The notes: generated by a model not told the origin, from the sequence alone. Counted from the first letter of the stretch, positions 34,332 through 41,713 are shown. The stretch: 45,529 bases of DNA from an uncultured Eggerthella sp. (GCA_900547965.1 URJE01000004.1:1-45529), one strand, 5' to 3'. A program made the numbers and translations.

Positions 34332-35216
34332 TTACAGCGCTTCAATCAAGGCAGGAAGAACCTTGTAGATATCACCAACGATACCGTAGTCGCACTGCTT
34401 GAAGATAGGTGCGTTCTGATCCTTGTTAACTGCGATGATGGTGTCAGCACCCTGAACGCCTACCATGTGCTGCATCTGGCCGGAAATGCCGAGAGCAATG
34501 TAAGCCTTGGGAGCAAGCTGCAGACCGGAAACGCCGATGTAGAGGTTGCGGGGCAGCCAATCAACGTTCTCAGCCAGAGGACGAGAGCAACCGAGCTCAG
34601 CGCCAACCTTAGCGCAGAGATCGCGAGCCATCTGGAGGTCAGCTTCCTCAGCGAAGCCACGACCAGCACCAACAACAACGTCGCACTTGGTGAGGTCTGC
34701 GCCCTCACGGGGAACAGCCTTGGTGCCGCGAAGAACGAGAGCCTTCTCGGGAGCAGCATAAGCGATGGTCTCAACATCGTCGGAACCAGTTGCCTCTGCG
34801 TCTGCGAAAGCGGTGCCAGCTACGGTGTAAACCTTAGCACCAGTTGCCTTCTGCTTGTTTGCAGCGAGACCACCGAAGTACATGTTGGTTACAACGTCGC
34901 CGTCGAATGCGGTAACGTCGGAAACAACAGCGGTGCCGAGCTTAGCAGCAAGAAGACCAGCGAGGATCTTGTTGCGGGGAGTAGGCTCAACGAGCACTAC
35001 GTCGGGCTGAGCGGCTTCATATGCAGCCTGAACGCCAGCAGCAGCGTTCTCAACGGGCTGGCCTTCGGGAAGCTCTACGTCGTATGCCTTGTCGGCAACG
35101 CCCGTGAGAGGAGCACCCTTAACAACTGCGAGTACTACTTCGTCAGCAATGGTACGAGCACCAGCGCAGAGAGCGCGCTGAGCATCGGTAGATTCTGCAA
35201 GAACAAATGCTTTCAT
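34332..35216 (-). CDS. fixB: electron transfer flavoprotein alpha subunit (FixB)
   Basis: FixB binds FAD and, with FixA, shuttles electrons between an acyl-CoA dehydrogenase and FixCX. The C-terminal FAD domain is clear: VVGAGRGFAEEADLQMARDLCAKVGAELGCSRPLAENVDWLPRNLYIGVSGLQLAPKAYIALGISGQMQHMVGVQGADTIIAVNKDQNAPIFKQCDYGIVGD. The N-terminal part (1-170) is the more variable domain with VVLVEPTPRNKILAGLLAAKLGTAVVSDV. The 294-residue length is normal. The ATG at 35216 comes 20 bases after the fixA stop. The gene shows strong use of a few codons, as in highly expressed genes. Confidence 0.96.
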   Translation of the reverse strand: MKAFVLAESTDAQRALCAGARTIADEVVLAVVKGAPLTGVADKAYDVELPEGQPVENAAAGVQAAYEAAQPDVVLVEPTPRNKILAGLLAAKLGTAVVSDVTAFDGDVVTNMYFGGLAANKQKATGAKVYTVAGTAFADAEATGSDDVETIAYAAPEKALVLRGTKAVPREGADLTKCDVVVGAGRGFAEEADLQMARDLCAKVGAELGCSRPLAENVDWLPRNLYIGVSGLQLAPKAYIALGISGQMQHMVGVQGADTIIAVNKDQNAPIFKQCDYGIVGDIYKVLPALIEAL

Positions 35217-35236
35217 GTTTTAGAACCGCCTTATCT

Positions 35237-35989
35237 CTACTTGAGTGCCTCAGCAACAGCCGCCGCAAATGCGTCGATGTCGCCTTCTTCGAAGATCTGC
35301 TGCTTACGGGGAGCGAGCTCGGGAGCCTTGGTCTCCTCAATCTCGATCTTAGCGTCTACGCCACCAGCAAGCTCGTCAACGGTGGAAGGCTTCTTGCCAG
35401 CTGCGAGGATCTCACGCATGCCAGGGATGCGAGGCTCGCCGATGGAGGGAGATACAGCGATAACTGCGGGGAGGGGAACCTCGATCTCCTCAACTTCATC
35501 TTCGAGCGTGCGCTCAACAACGACCTTGTCGCCTTCAGCAGCGATAGAGGTAACTTCGTTGATGGTGGGTACACCAAGAGCAGCTGCGAGCTGAACGTTT
35601 ACCTGACCAGCATAGAAGTCAGCGGAACCGTCGCCGGTGAGGATCAGGTCGTAATCGGAAACCTTGTCCTCAACGATACCCTTCAGAACCTGAGCGGTTG
35701 CGAAGGAGTCAGCGGTAGCCAAAGCATCATCGGTAACCATGATGAGCTCATCAACGCCGCGGGAAAGGATATCCTTCTTCAGCTTAGCGTCGGTAGCCTT
35801 GGAGGTTGCAGCGCTGATAACAGTAACGGTACCGTCGTTAGCAGCAGCGAGCTGAGCTGCAGCTTCGATAGCGTTCTTGTCGTAAGAGCTGATGACCTGA
35901 TGAGCCTTAGAGTAGTCAAGCGTACGATCGCCAGCGACGAAGATGTCCTGGTCGTCAGCTACTACTTTAACTGCGACAACAATTTTCAT
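35237..35989 (-). CDS. fixA: electron transfer flavoprotein beta subunit (FixA)
   Basis: FixA is the small ETF subunit that binds AMP or, in bifurcating forms, a second FAD. The family run is KIVVAVKVVADDQDI at the start, ISSYDKNAIEAAAQL, LILTGDGSADFYAGQVNVQLAAALGVPTINEVTSI, and AVSPSIGEPRIPGMREILAAGKKP. The 250-residue length is normal. The ATG at 35989 has an AAGGAGAATAGGAGC ribosome region. Its stop lies 20 bases from fixB and its start 70 bases from the stop of the upstream acyl-CoA dehydrogenase gene, which suggests one operon. Whether this member bifurcates electrons is undetermined. Confidence 0.96.
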   Translation of the reverse strand: MKIVVAVKVVADDQDIFVAGDRTLDYSKAHQVISSYDKNAIEAAAQLAAANDGTVTVISAATSKATDAKLKKDILSRGVDELIMVTDDALATADSFATAQVLKGIVEDKVSDYDLILTGDGSADFYAGQVNVQLAAALGVPTINEVTSIAAEGDKVVVERTLEDEVEEIEVPLPAVIAVSPSIGEPRIPGMREILAAGKKPSTVDELAGGVDAKIEIEETKAPELAPRKQQIFEEGDIDAFAAAVAEALK

Positions 35990-36059
35990 AACTTTCTTGC
36001 TCCTATTCTCCTTGTATTACCTATACAAACGGGAGTTACGTGCAGCAGTGCGCGTAGGG

Positions 36060-37211
36060 TTACTTATACAGTTTAGGAATTGCACGACCGGCGATGTAGT
36101 CCATAACCTCGCACGTACCGCCAGCGAGCATATTACCACGAAGGTCACGCCAAATGCGACCAACACGAACTTCCTCAGTATAACCGAGGCCGCCGTATAC
36201 CTCAATTGCATTATCAGCAATCTGAAGATGAGCGCGAGTGCCCCAAGACTTCAGCATAGCGATGTCAGCGTTGATGGACTGACCCTGATCGAGCTTCCAG
36301 AGGCAGTAGTACAGCCAATGACGGGTCTGCTGAAGCATGATTTCGTTCTGCTCGATGAGGCCCTGAACACGGGGGTTGGTGATAATCGGCTTGCCGAAAG
36401 CGATGCGCTCCTTAGCGTAAGCGATAGCATCGTTCTGAGCAGCCTGAGCAAGGCCAAGACCCTGAGCAACAACAAGGCAGCGCTCGAACTCGAAGTTCTT
36501 CATGAGCAGCAGCCAACCAGCACCAGCTTCACCAATGCGCTGGGACTCTTCAACAACAACGTTGTCGAAGAATACGTCAACAAAGGGAACGGTGTGCTGA
36601 CCGAGCTTGGTCAGGTGAGCGGTGGAAACACCCTCGGTCTCACGCTTAACGAGCCAGAGAGACATCTTGTTGTTTTCGCGAGCAGGTTCCTCGTCCTTGC
36701 AGATAACGATGTAGTAAGGAACGTCAGCACCATTGGTAACCCAAGTCTTCTGACCGTTCAGAACATACGTACCGTCAGCCTGCTTCTTGGAGGTCATGGT
36801 CATGCCCATGTTGTCGGAACCAGCAGCGGGCTCGGAGAGGCAGAGAGCAGCAACGGACTGGCCAGACTTCTCGTACTCTTCCATGATAACTGCGGACTGC
36901 TCAGGGGTGCCGAACTCAGCGAGGTCAGCGCAAGCGAGCATACCAGTCATGAACGGGGTCATGGCACCGGTGAACTCATAGAGCTTCTCGGTCATGAGGC
37001 CCAAGGTTACGTGGTCCGTAGGAATGCCACCGACCTCTTCGGGAAGGCCCATGAAGGGGAAGCCTGCGTCGCGATATGCGTCCTGGGCCTCGGCGCTAAC
37101 CTGATGGTTTTCATACATCTGACGTACGGACTCATCGTCGAAGTAGCGGTCTGCATACTCCTTGAGGGACTCAACAAGAAGTTCCTGCTCGTCGGTGAGA
37201 GCAAAATCCAT
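36060..37211 (-). CDS. acyl-CoA dehydrogenase, CaiA-like
   Basis: FAD-dependent acyl-CoA dehydrogenase of 383 residues, probably a reductase of an enoyl-CoA in anaerobic metabolism. It opens with MDFALTDEQELLVESLKEY, has LCLSEPAAGSDNMGM, a flavin segment VLNGQKTWVTNGADV, and ends RIWRDLRGNMLAGGTCEVMDYIAGRAIPKLYK. Start and end both recall E. coli CaiA (crotonobetainyl-CoA reductase) as I remember it. The usual catalytic Glu in the YEGT position is Gly here (AGGT), whereas a Glu lies in KNFEFERCLVVAQG, the helix position used by isovaleryl-CoA dehydrogenase. The ATG at 37211 follows AAGGAG. It is upstream of fixAB and has its own promoter. The substrate is unknown. Confidence 0.93.
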   Translation of the reverse strand: MDFALTDEQELLVESLKEYADRYFDDESVRQMYENHQVSAEAQDAYRDAGFPFMGLPEEVGGIPTDHVTLGLMTEKLYEFTGAMTPFMTGMLACADLAEFGTPEQSAVIMEEYEKSGQSVAALCLSEPAAGSDNMGMTMTSKKQADGTYVLNGQKTWVTNGADVPYYIVICKDEEPARENNKMSLWLVKRETEGVSTAHLTKLGQHTVPFVDVFFDNVVVEESQRIGEAGAGWLLLMKNFEFERCLVVAQGLGLAQAAQNDAIAYAKERIAFGKPIITNPRVQGLIEQNEIMLQQTRHWLYYCLWKLDQGQSINADIAMLKSWGTRAHLQIADNAIEVYGGLGYTEEVRVGRIWRDLRGNMLAGGTCEVMDYIAGRAIPKLYK

Positions 37212-37305
37212 AATCTTCTCCTTCTCCTCGCCCGCCCTATCCAAGGGCAAACGAACTAGTTCTGACATGACTGCATGCCAGAATACGGACTTTCTGCTGT
37301 AGTTG

Positions 37306-37334
37306 AGTTTAATCGCAAGAACAGACCTGTCCAA
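37306..37334 (-). promoter_or_regulatory. promoter of the acyl-CoA dehydrogenase/fix operon
   Basis: TTGGAC (37329-37334) and TAAACT (37306-37311) on the minus strand are exactly 17 bases apart. The -35 box is part of a ten-base motif, CTATTGGACA, that occurs again in front of the divergent gene at 37606-37615. Confidence 0.65.
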
Positions 37335-37605
37335 TAGAAAAAAGATAGATGGAGTAAAAAATTACCGATTTATCTTGCAGATTTCCATAGGGCAGAACTA
37401 TTGATTTTCAACACTGATGCCATTTCCGTAAATGTATGTGAACGCGATCACGAATAGTCGATAAAAACTAGTGAATCGAACCGTCTGGAATTATTACTAA
37501 TTTATGTATAAAAGATATTGCGAGGTGAAGCACTTTCGAGCGAAATTGCTTAAAAATAAACGATAGAGCAAGCCTATAGAAAGAAGTTTTTCGATTGCGC
37601 ATATC

Positions 37606-37640
37606 CTATTGGACACCTCTTAACGCGAGAATGCTAAACT
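37606..37640 (+). promoter_or_regulatory. candidate promoter/activator site of the second dehydrogenase
   Basis: CTATTGGACA (37606-37615), the motif of the divergent promoter, precedes TAAACT (37635-37640). The gap from TTGGAC to TAAACT is 20 bases, longer than the normal 17, so the motif may be an activator site rather than a -35 box. A start near 37648 would give a 78-base leader. Confidence 0.45.
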
Positions 37641-37725
37641 GCTTGTAGCGGAATATCCGGAATCTGCCGCATAAGGGTTAATCAGGAACCGAAAGGTTCC
37701 ATTCACAAACCGATTAGGAGGGTTT

Positions 37726-38949
37726 ATGAATCCGAATGCAACCATCACCGACGAGCAGTTTAAGGCGTACCTCAAGAAGGTTCGCGACATGGTCGAAGGT
37801 CCTTACACCGAATGGCAGAAGGAGATCGAGGTAACCAACACGTTCCCCGAGAAGTTCTACCAGTCCAACATCGACAACGACATCTATCGTTACTCTCTCC
37901 CTGTAGAGTACGGTGGATGGGGCCTCTCCGAGAAGGAAATCCTGCAGGTTCAGGAAGAGTTCTCCCGTGGTCCTTCGGGCATGCGTATGCACATGCACTA
38001 TGCATCTGACCTGAACTGGCGCATCCTCAACGATTTCGGTCAGCCCGAGATCAAAGAGAAGTACATGCCTCTCTTCCAGGACAAGACCATCTTCACCAAC
38101 TTCGCTCTGACCGAGAAGTCTGGCGGCACCGGTGCTGACCTGCACTCCACCGCTGTATGGGACGAAGAAAAGGGTAAGTGGATCCTCAATGGCGAGAAGT
38201 GGCTCATTTCTCACACCGACTGCTCTCAGTTCTCTTACGTAATCTGCGTAACCGATCCTGACAAGCAGGGCGACGATCGTCTGTCCGCCTTCTTCGTTCC
38301 TATGGATCGTCCTGGCTTCGAACTCGTTCCTATGCCTCACATGATGGGCTGCCGTGGCTCCGGTCACACCGGCCTCAAGTTCACCAACGTTGAGCTCGAG
38401 CCCGAATTGATGCTCGGCAAGCGTGGCGAGGGCATGAAGGTTGCTATGCACTCTCTCGCGGTTTCCCGCGTACACATCGCAACTTCTAACCTCGGTATTT
38501 CTCAGCGTATGTTCGAGATGTCCATCGCTCGTGCACGCGACCGCGTTACCTTCGGTAAGCCGATCATCAAGCGTCAGGCTATCCGCGTAAAGCTCGCTAA
38601 CATGCAGATGATGATCCATGCTCTTCGCTGCACCATCATCGACTTCTGCGATGACTTCGATCTGGACAACAACGGCGAGTACGTATCCGAGAAGGCTGCA
38701 ATCTGCAAGCTGTTCTCCATCGACACCGTTCGTCTCGTTTCCGACGAGATGCTCGAGATCTTCGGTGGCGACGGTTACTTCGAGGATTCTCCTTATGGTC
38801 CTACCGAACTCCTTTATCGCGACTGCCGCGCTATGTGGCTTGAGGAAGGCGCTCCTACCGTACAGCGCATCACCATCGCTAAGGGCGTTGAGGATCATGA
38901 CGGTACTCTCGAGTACCAGACCTGGATCGCTGGCTCTAAGCTCGACTAG
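37726..38949 (+). CDS. second acyl-CoA dehydrogenase, divergently transcribed
   Basis: FAD-dependent acyl-CoA dehydrogenase of 407 residues. It has FALTEKSGGTGADLHSTAV for flavin/substrate binding, WILNGEKWLISH, an RDRVTFGKPI segment, and MLEIFGGDGYFEDSP. Near the end, RDCRAMWLEEGAPTVQRITIAKGV keeps Glu-Gly in the place of the YEGT motif, so the catalytic base appears to be in the standard (medium-chain type) position. A clear AGGAGG ribosome site precedes the ATG. Codons are strongly biased (CGT, GCT, CTC, ATC), as in very highly expressed genes. It faces away from the other dehydrogenase and has its own terminator. It is not a recent copy of that gene. Substrate unknown. Confidence 0.94.
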   Translation: MNPNATITDEQFKAYLKKVRDMVEGPYTEWQKEIEVTNTFPEKFYQSNIDNDIYRYSLPVEYGGWGLSEKEILQVQEEFSRGPSGMRMHMHYASDLNWRILNDFGQPEIKEKYMPLFQDKTIFTNFALTEKSGGTGADLHSTAVWDEEKGKWILNGEKWLISHTDCSQFSYVICVTDPDKQGDDRLSAFFVPMDRPGFELVPMPHMMGCRGSGHTGLKFTNVELEPELMLGKRGEGMKVAMHSLAVSRVHIATSNLGISQRMFEMSIARARDRVTFGKPIIKRQAIRVKLANMQMMIHALRCTIIDFCDDFDLDNNGEYVSEKAAICKLFSIDTVRLVSDEMLEIFGGDGYFEDSPYGPTELLYRDCRAMWLEEGAPTVQRITIAKGVEDHDGTLEYQTWIAGSKLD

Positions 38950-38992
38950 TTCTGACTCTTTCAACCAAGAGTTATCTTGGCTAGATTCCGGG

Positions 38993-39023
38993 AAAAGGGG
39001 AAGCAAATGCTTCCCCTTTTTTT
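38993..39023 (+). terminator. terminator of the second acyl-CoA dehydrogenase
   Basis: A perfect 13-bp stem (38993-39005 with 39008-39020) with a two-base loop, ending in a T run to 39023, lies 44 bases after the stop codon. Confidence 0.93.
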
Positions 39024-39146
39024 GTAAGCGCTTGTTCGGCCGCCCCTACTCTATCGACACATCAAGCATCCCTGTTTTGCAGAAATCGCTAGATTGCCAA
39101 AAAATGCAAAATCACGTTGGCCGATTATCCACCAAGTCCACTTCTC
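39024..39146. other. intergenic stretch after the dehydrogenase terminator
   Basis: Between this terminator and the next gene lie 308 bases in all. Nothing is recognised in the first 123; the rest holds the repeat, promoter and leader listed separately. Confidence 0.4.
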
Positions 39147-39169
39147 TATATATAACAGCAACATGTAGC
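39147..39169 (+). repeat. copy 1 of an imperfect 23-base repeat
   Basis: TATATATAACA, five variable bases, then ATGTAGC. The second copy is at 40105-40127 with the same spacing and orientation. This copy lies just upstream of the -10 box of the membrane-protein gene, with ATGTAGC around the -35 position. Confidence 0.7.
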
Positions 39170-39182
39170 GTCCTTGTACGGC

Positions 39183-39331
39183 TATAATCTGCCGCTTTCG
39201 CATCGGCATGAATCCCTTACTGTAAGTTCTGTCTTTCTTCGGATAAGAGCACTCGCTCGACTGTACTTATCCGAGGTTCATATAGAATTGAAGCTCGGTA
39301 TTTTCGCGTTACCCTTTTAGGAAGGCTGTAC
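39183..39331 (+). promoter_or_regulatory. -10 box and structured leader of the membrane-protein gene
   Basis: A perfect TATAAT (39183-39188) predicts transcription from about 39195, leaving a leader of about 137 bases. It can form an 8-bp stem (39240-39247 with 39266-39273) with an 18-base loop, and two shorter stems upstream (GCCG/CGGC and CTTAC/GTAAG). No known riboswitch is recognised. There is no good -35 box. Confidence 0.45.
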
Positions 39332-39931
39332 ATGGCACTTTTCAATAAGAAGGAAAAAGAAAAGAAGGAAAAAGAAAAGCCCCAGAAAAAACCTCTGGAA
39401 ATCTGGTACACAGAGGATGGCACCAAGATCGGTGACGATGGCTACCCAATGACCCCCCTTCGCACCAAGATGCATCATATTTGGAACGCTTACTTTATCT
39501 ACGCAATGATACTTTTGGCTTGGGGCCTTGCCTGTACATTGCTTGGTTGGTTTTCCGGTGAAACGTTTACCGACTGGGAGCTTCGAGCTACTGGCGGTTG
39601 GGAATACAACGGCTATCGTCTTGCCACCCTTGTCCGCATTGAGGCACTGGTTTGCTTATGGACCGCTGTAGCTAGCGTAATCCTCAATCTAAAGGGCTTT
39701 GCTTGGATGTACGACCGTGCTAGCAATGGGTTCGTAAACGGCCTTATGTACGCTCTGCTGGGCATTTCTATTGCTATTGAGCTTGTTGCTCTTTTCATGA
39801 TCCACATCATCAGCCCCGCATGCCTTATCAACATCGTACTCATCGTTATGACCATTATCACGATGAAGCAAATCGATGAAGAACGCCCATCGCTTAAAAA
39901 GGCTAAGCGTTTCCGTAAAGAAGTTAAATAG
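39332..39931 (+). CDS. four-helix membrane protein of unknown function
   Basis: I do not recognise this 199-residue protein. It starts with a strongly charged Lys/Glu tract (MALFNKKEKEKKEKEKPQKK), then a region WYTEDGTKIGDDGYPMTPLRTK, then four predicted membrane segments at about 52-73, 99-120, 134-157 and 159-175, and a basic end (KKAKRFRKEVK). The loop between helices 1 and 2 is Trp- and Gly-rich (FTDWELRATGGWEYNGYRL). Both ends are probably cytoplasmic. It has an AGGAAGG ribosome site, a promoter, a long leader and its own terminator, so it is a regulated single gene. No conserved catalytic motif is visible. Confidence 0.8.
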   Translation: MALFNKKEKEKKEKEKPQKKPLEIWYTEDGTKIGDDGYPMTPLRTKMHHIWNAYFIYAMILLAWGLACTLLGWFSGETFTDWELRATGGWEYNGYRLATLVRIEALVCLWTAVASVILNLKGFAWMYDRASNGFVNGLMYALLGISIAIELVALFMIHIISPACLINIVLIVMTIITMKQIDEERPSLKKAKRFRKEVK

Positions 39932-39957
39932 CCTCGCATTCCATCCATCGGCTTTAT

Positions 39958-39990
39958 AAGCCACCTGCATCATTGCAGGTGGCTTTTTTT
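39958..39990 (+). terminator. terminator of the membrane-protein gene
   Basis: A perfect 12-bp stem (39958-39969 with 39974-39985) with a four-base loop, followed by T, starts 27 bases after the stop codon. Confidence 0.93.
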
Positions 39991-40104
39991 GCGCAATTGC
40001 TGGCTGCTTCTGCTTCTAAGTGAAGAGTAAGTACCGTCGCCAGAGAGAGGGCTGAATTAACCAACAGACGAGCTGCATATAGGCAACAGAACCAAAGCCG
40101 CAAG

Positions 40105-40127
40105 TATATATAACATTAGAATGTAGC
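40105..40127 (+). repeat. copy 2 of the imperfect 23-base repeat
   Basis: TATATATAACA, five different bases, then ATGTAGC, 958 bases after copy 1. No promoter box follows at the same distance, and the nearest gene on this strand is far downstream. Confidence 0.7.
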
Positions 40128-40173
40128 AGCACTTTACGCGCGCAATATCGCCCATATTAAAGAAGAACGCTCA

Positions 40174-40204
40174 AATAAAAAATGCCGCCACCCGAAGTGA
40201 CGGC
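40174..40204 (-). terminator. terminator of the CAT-anticodon tRNA
   Basis: An 8-bp stem (plus 40184-40191 with 40197-40204) and a T-rich run on the minus strand lie 13 bases after the tRNA 3' end. Confidence 0.9.
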
Positions 40205-40217
40205 AAATATTTCCCGA

Positions 40218-40292
40218 TGGTGGGCCCACCCGGATTCGAACCGAGAACCAAAGGATTATGAGTCCCCTGCTCCACCATTGAGCTATGGGCCC
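40218..40292 (-). tRNA. tRNA with CAT anticodon (Met, or Ile2)
   Basis: All arms fold: acceptor GGGCCCA/TGGGCCC, D stem GCTC/GAGC, an anticodon loop CTCATAA, and a T arm with GGTTCGAATCC. CCA is encoded. The anticodon stem has two G-U pairs at its outer end. CAT could be elongator methionine or, if C34 is changed to lysidine, isoleucine. It lacks the unpaired first base of an initiator tRNA. Confidence 0.93.
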
Positions 40293-40502
40293 GATGCAGC
40301 ACCTTCGTCAGAAGCTGCGATTGAATATTCTAGCGTACTTTACCGCTTTTGCCACTTTCATTCCTAAGGATCGACACATTAACGCGTAAATGATCCCTCG
40401 CAGCCGTTGCAGCTCCCTGCAAACATGGAAACTCACGTTTACCGTGATGTTTTGGGATTTCTCCGCCCGCCGCGCCTCTAACCTTACTCGATACCTACCA
40501 AC
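40293..40502. other. intergenic region between the trpS terminator and the tRNA gene
   Basis: About 210 bases that should hold the tRNA promoter on the minus strand. I find no clear box pair and no gene. Confidence 0.4.
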
Positions 40503-40534
40503 AAAAAGCGGCTAGGTGCATATGCCTAGCCGCT
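40503..40534 (-). terminator. terminator of trpS
   Basis: A perfect 10-bp stem (plus 40507-40516 with 40525-40534) with an 8-base loop is followed by T-rich sequence on the minus strand. It lies about 55 bases after the trpS stop. Confidence 0.85.
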
Positions 40535-40588
40535 ATATATGCTCAGCCGTTTTGTACGCCCAGCTGTTTTTAGGCTTGAAGGGAGAAC

Positions 40589-41638
40589 CTAGTAAACCAT
40601 GTGCATGGCTTCGCGAACCTCGTCCAAAGTTTTATTGGCGATTTCGTTCGCTTTGCGATTGCCTTCATGCAGAATCTCTTCCACATAACCAGGCTTTGCG
40701 GCAATTGCCTCACGACGCTCACGGATAGGAGCAAGGTACTCGTTAACCGCTTTGGTGACATACTTCTTAAGCGTGCCTGAACCACCGTTGCCAATTTCCT
40801 CGGCAATCTCCACTTCAGTGCGGCCCGTGCACAAAGCAGCCGTAGTAAGGAGCGCAGATACGCCGGGGCGGTTTTCCTTATCGAATGTGATAAAACGTTC
40901 GGAATCGGTCTTGGACTTCTTGATGATCTTGGCGGTTTCTTCTGCCGTAAACGAAAGGCTGATGGCATTGCCATAGCTCTTCGACATCTTGCGACCATCC
41001 AGACCGGGAATCTCAGGCGCATCGTCATTCAGAAGGCCTTCGGGCTCAGGGAACACAAAGCCGTAGCGCTCGTTGAAACGACGAGCGATTTGGCGGGTCT
41101 GTTCAATATGGGGCAACTGGTCCTTGCCGCAGGGCACGATATTGCCCTTACAGAACAAAATGTCGCATGCCTGATGCACAGGATAGGTAAGAAGAAGGCC
41201 GGTAAGGGCATGACCCGATGCTTCCTGTTCAGCCTTAACTGTGGGGTTGCGAAGGAGCTCTGCCTCGGATACCAAAGAAAGGAACGGGAGCATGAGCTGA
41301 TTCAAAGCAGGAATCGCAGAGTGGGTGAAGATAATTGTTTTCTCTGGATCGATGCCGCAAGCAAGGTAGTCAATTACCATATTGCGAACATTGTCCTGGA
41401 TGTTCTCCGTGGTGTCACGGTCGGTAATTACCTGATAGTCGGCAATGATAACTCGCGTGGTTACGCCTTTGTTCTGCAGCGCAACGCGCTCCTTGATAGT
41501 GCCGAAATAGTGGCCCAGATGCAAGCGACCCGTAGGACGGTCGCCCGTAAGCATCGTGTACTTGCCGGGATGTACTTCAAGATCGGCGCGAATTGCCTCG
41601 CTGCGCTTCTGGCTTGCTTCAAAACTATTAGAGCTCAT
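40589..41638 (-). CDS. trpS: tryptophanyl-tRNA synthetase
   Basis: TrpS charges tRNA-Trp; it is a class Ic enzyme. The HIGH-type motif is GDRPTGRLHLGHYFGTIKERV, followed by IADYQVITDRDT, PVHQACDILFCKGNIVPCGKDQLPHIEQTR (the tryptophan pocket) and the KMSKSYGNAISL loop. The 349-residue product is normal. The ATG at 41638 has only GAGG about 11 bases upstream; the frame extends 89 codons further but overlaps the divergent helicase gene and is not used. The end KANEIANKTLDEVREAMHMVY is typical. No T-box leader is seen in the 136-base gap upstream. Confidence 0.97.
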   Translation of the reverse strand: MSSNSFEASQKRSEAIRADLEVHPGKYTMLTGDRPTGRLHLGHYFGTIKERVALQNKGVTTRVIIADYQVITDRDTTENIQDNVRNMVIDYLACGIDPEKTIIFTHSAIPALNQLMLPFLSLVSEAELLRNPTVKAEQEASGHALTGLLLTYPVHQACDILFCKGNIVPCGKDQLPHIEQTRQIARRFNERYGFVFPEPEGLLNDDAPEIPGLDGRKMSKSYGNAISLSFTAEETAKIIKKSKTDSERFITFDKENRPGVSALLTTAALCTGRTEVEIAEEIGNGGSGTLKKYVTKAVNEYLAPIRERREAIAAKPGYVEEILHEGNRKANEIANKTLDEVREAMHMVY

Positions 41639-41713
41639 AACGAACAGTGCCTCTTTCGCTTGATTCGTAAAGGTGATTGAGCCGCACTCAAACGGCATTG
41701 GATGCACTGGGAA

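Larger units (their letters stand above)
37212..37725. promoter_or_regulatory. divergent control region between the two acyl-CoA dehydrogenase genes
   Basis: This A/T-rich region of 514 bases has no gene. It holds the two promoter candidates and several hairpins. On the operon side these are 37262-37281 (8 bp, CAGT loop on the minus strand) and 37234-37248 (5 bp, just before the ribosome site). On the other side there is a 6-bp GAAA-loop hairpin at 37685-37700. The A/T-rich middle (about 37340-37600) has no recognised motif and could bind the LysR regulator or a global one. Confidence 0.6.

Noticed and set aside
33065..36076. Three long plus-strand frames opposite fixC, fixB and fixA
   Set aside because: They mirror highly biased codons of the fix genes, cross terminators and show no domain pattern.
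37714..39006. 430-residue open frame on the minus strand
   Set aside because: It is antisense to the second acyl-CoA dehydrogenase and runs through its terminator. No ribosome site or family similarity.
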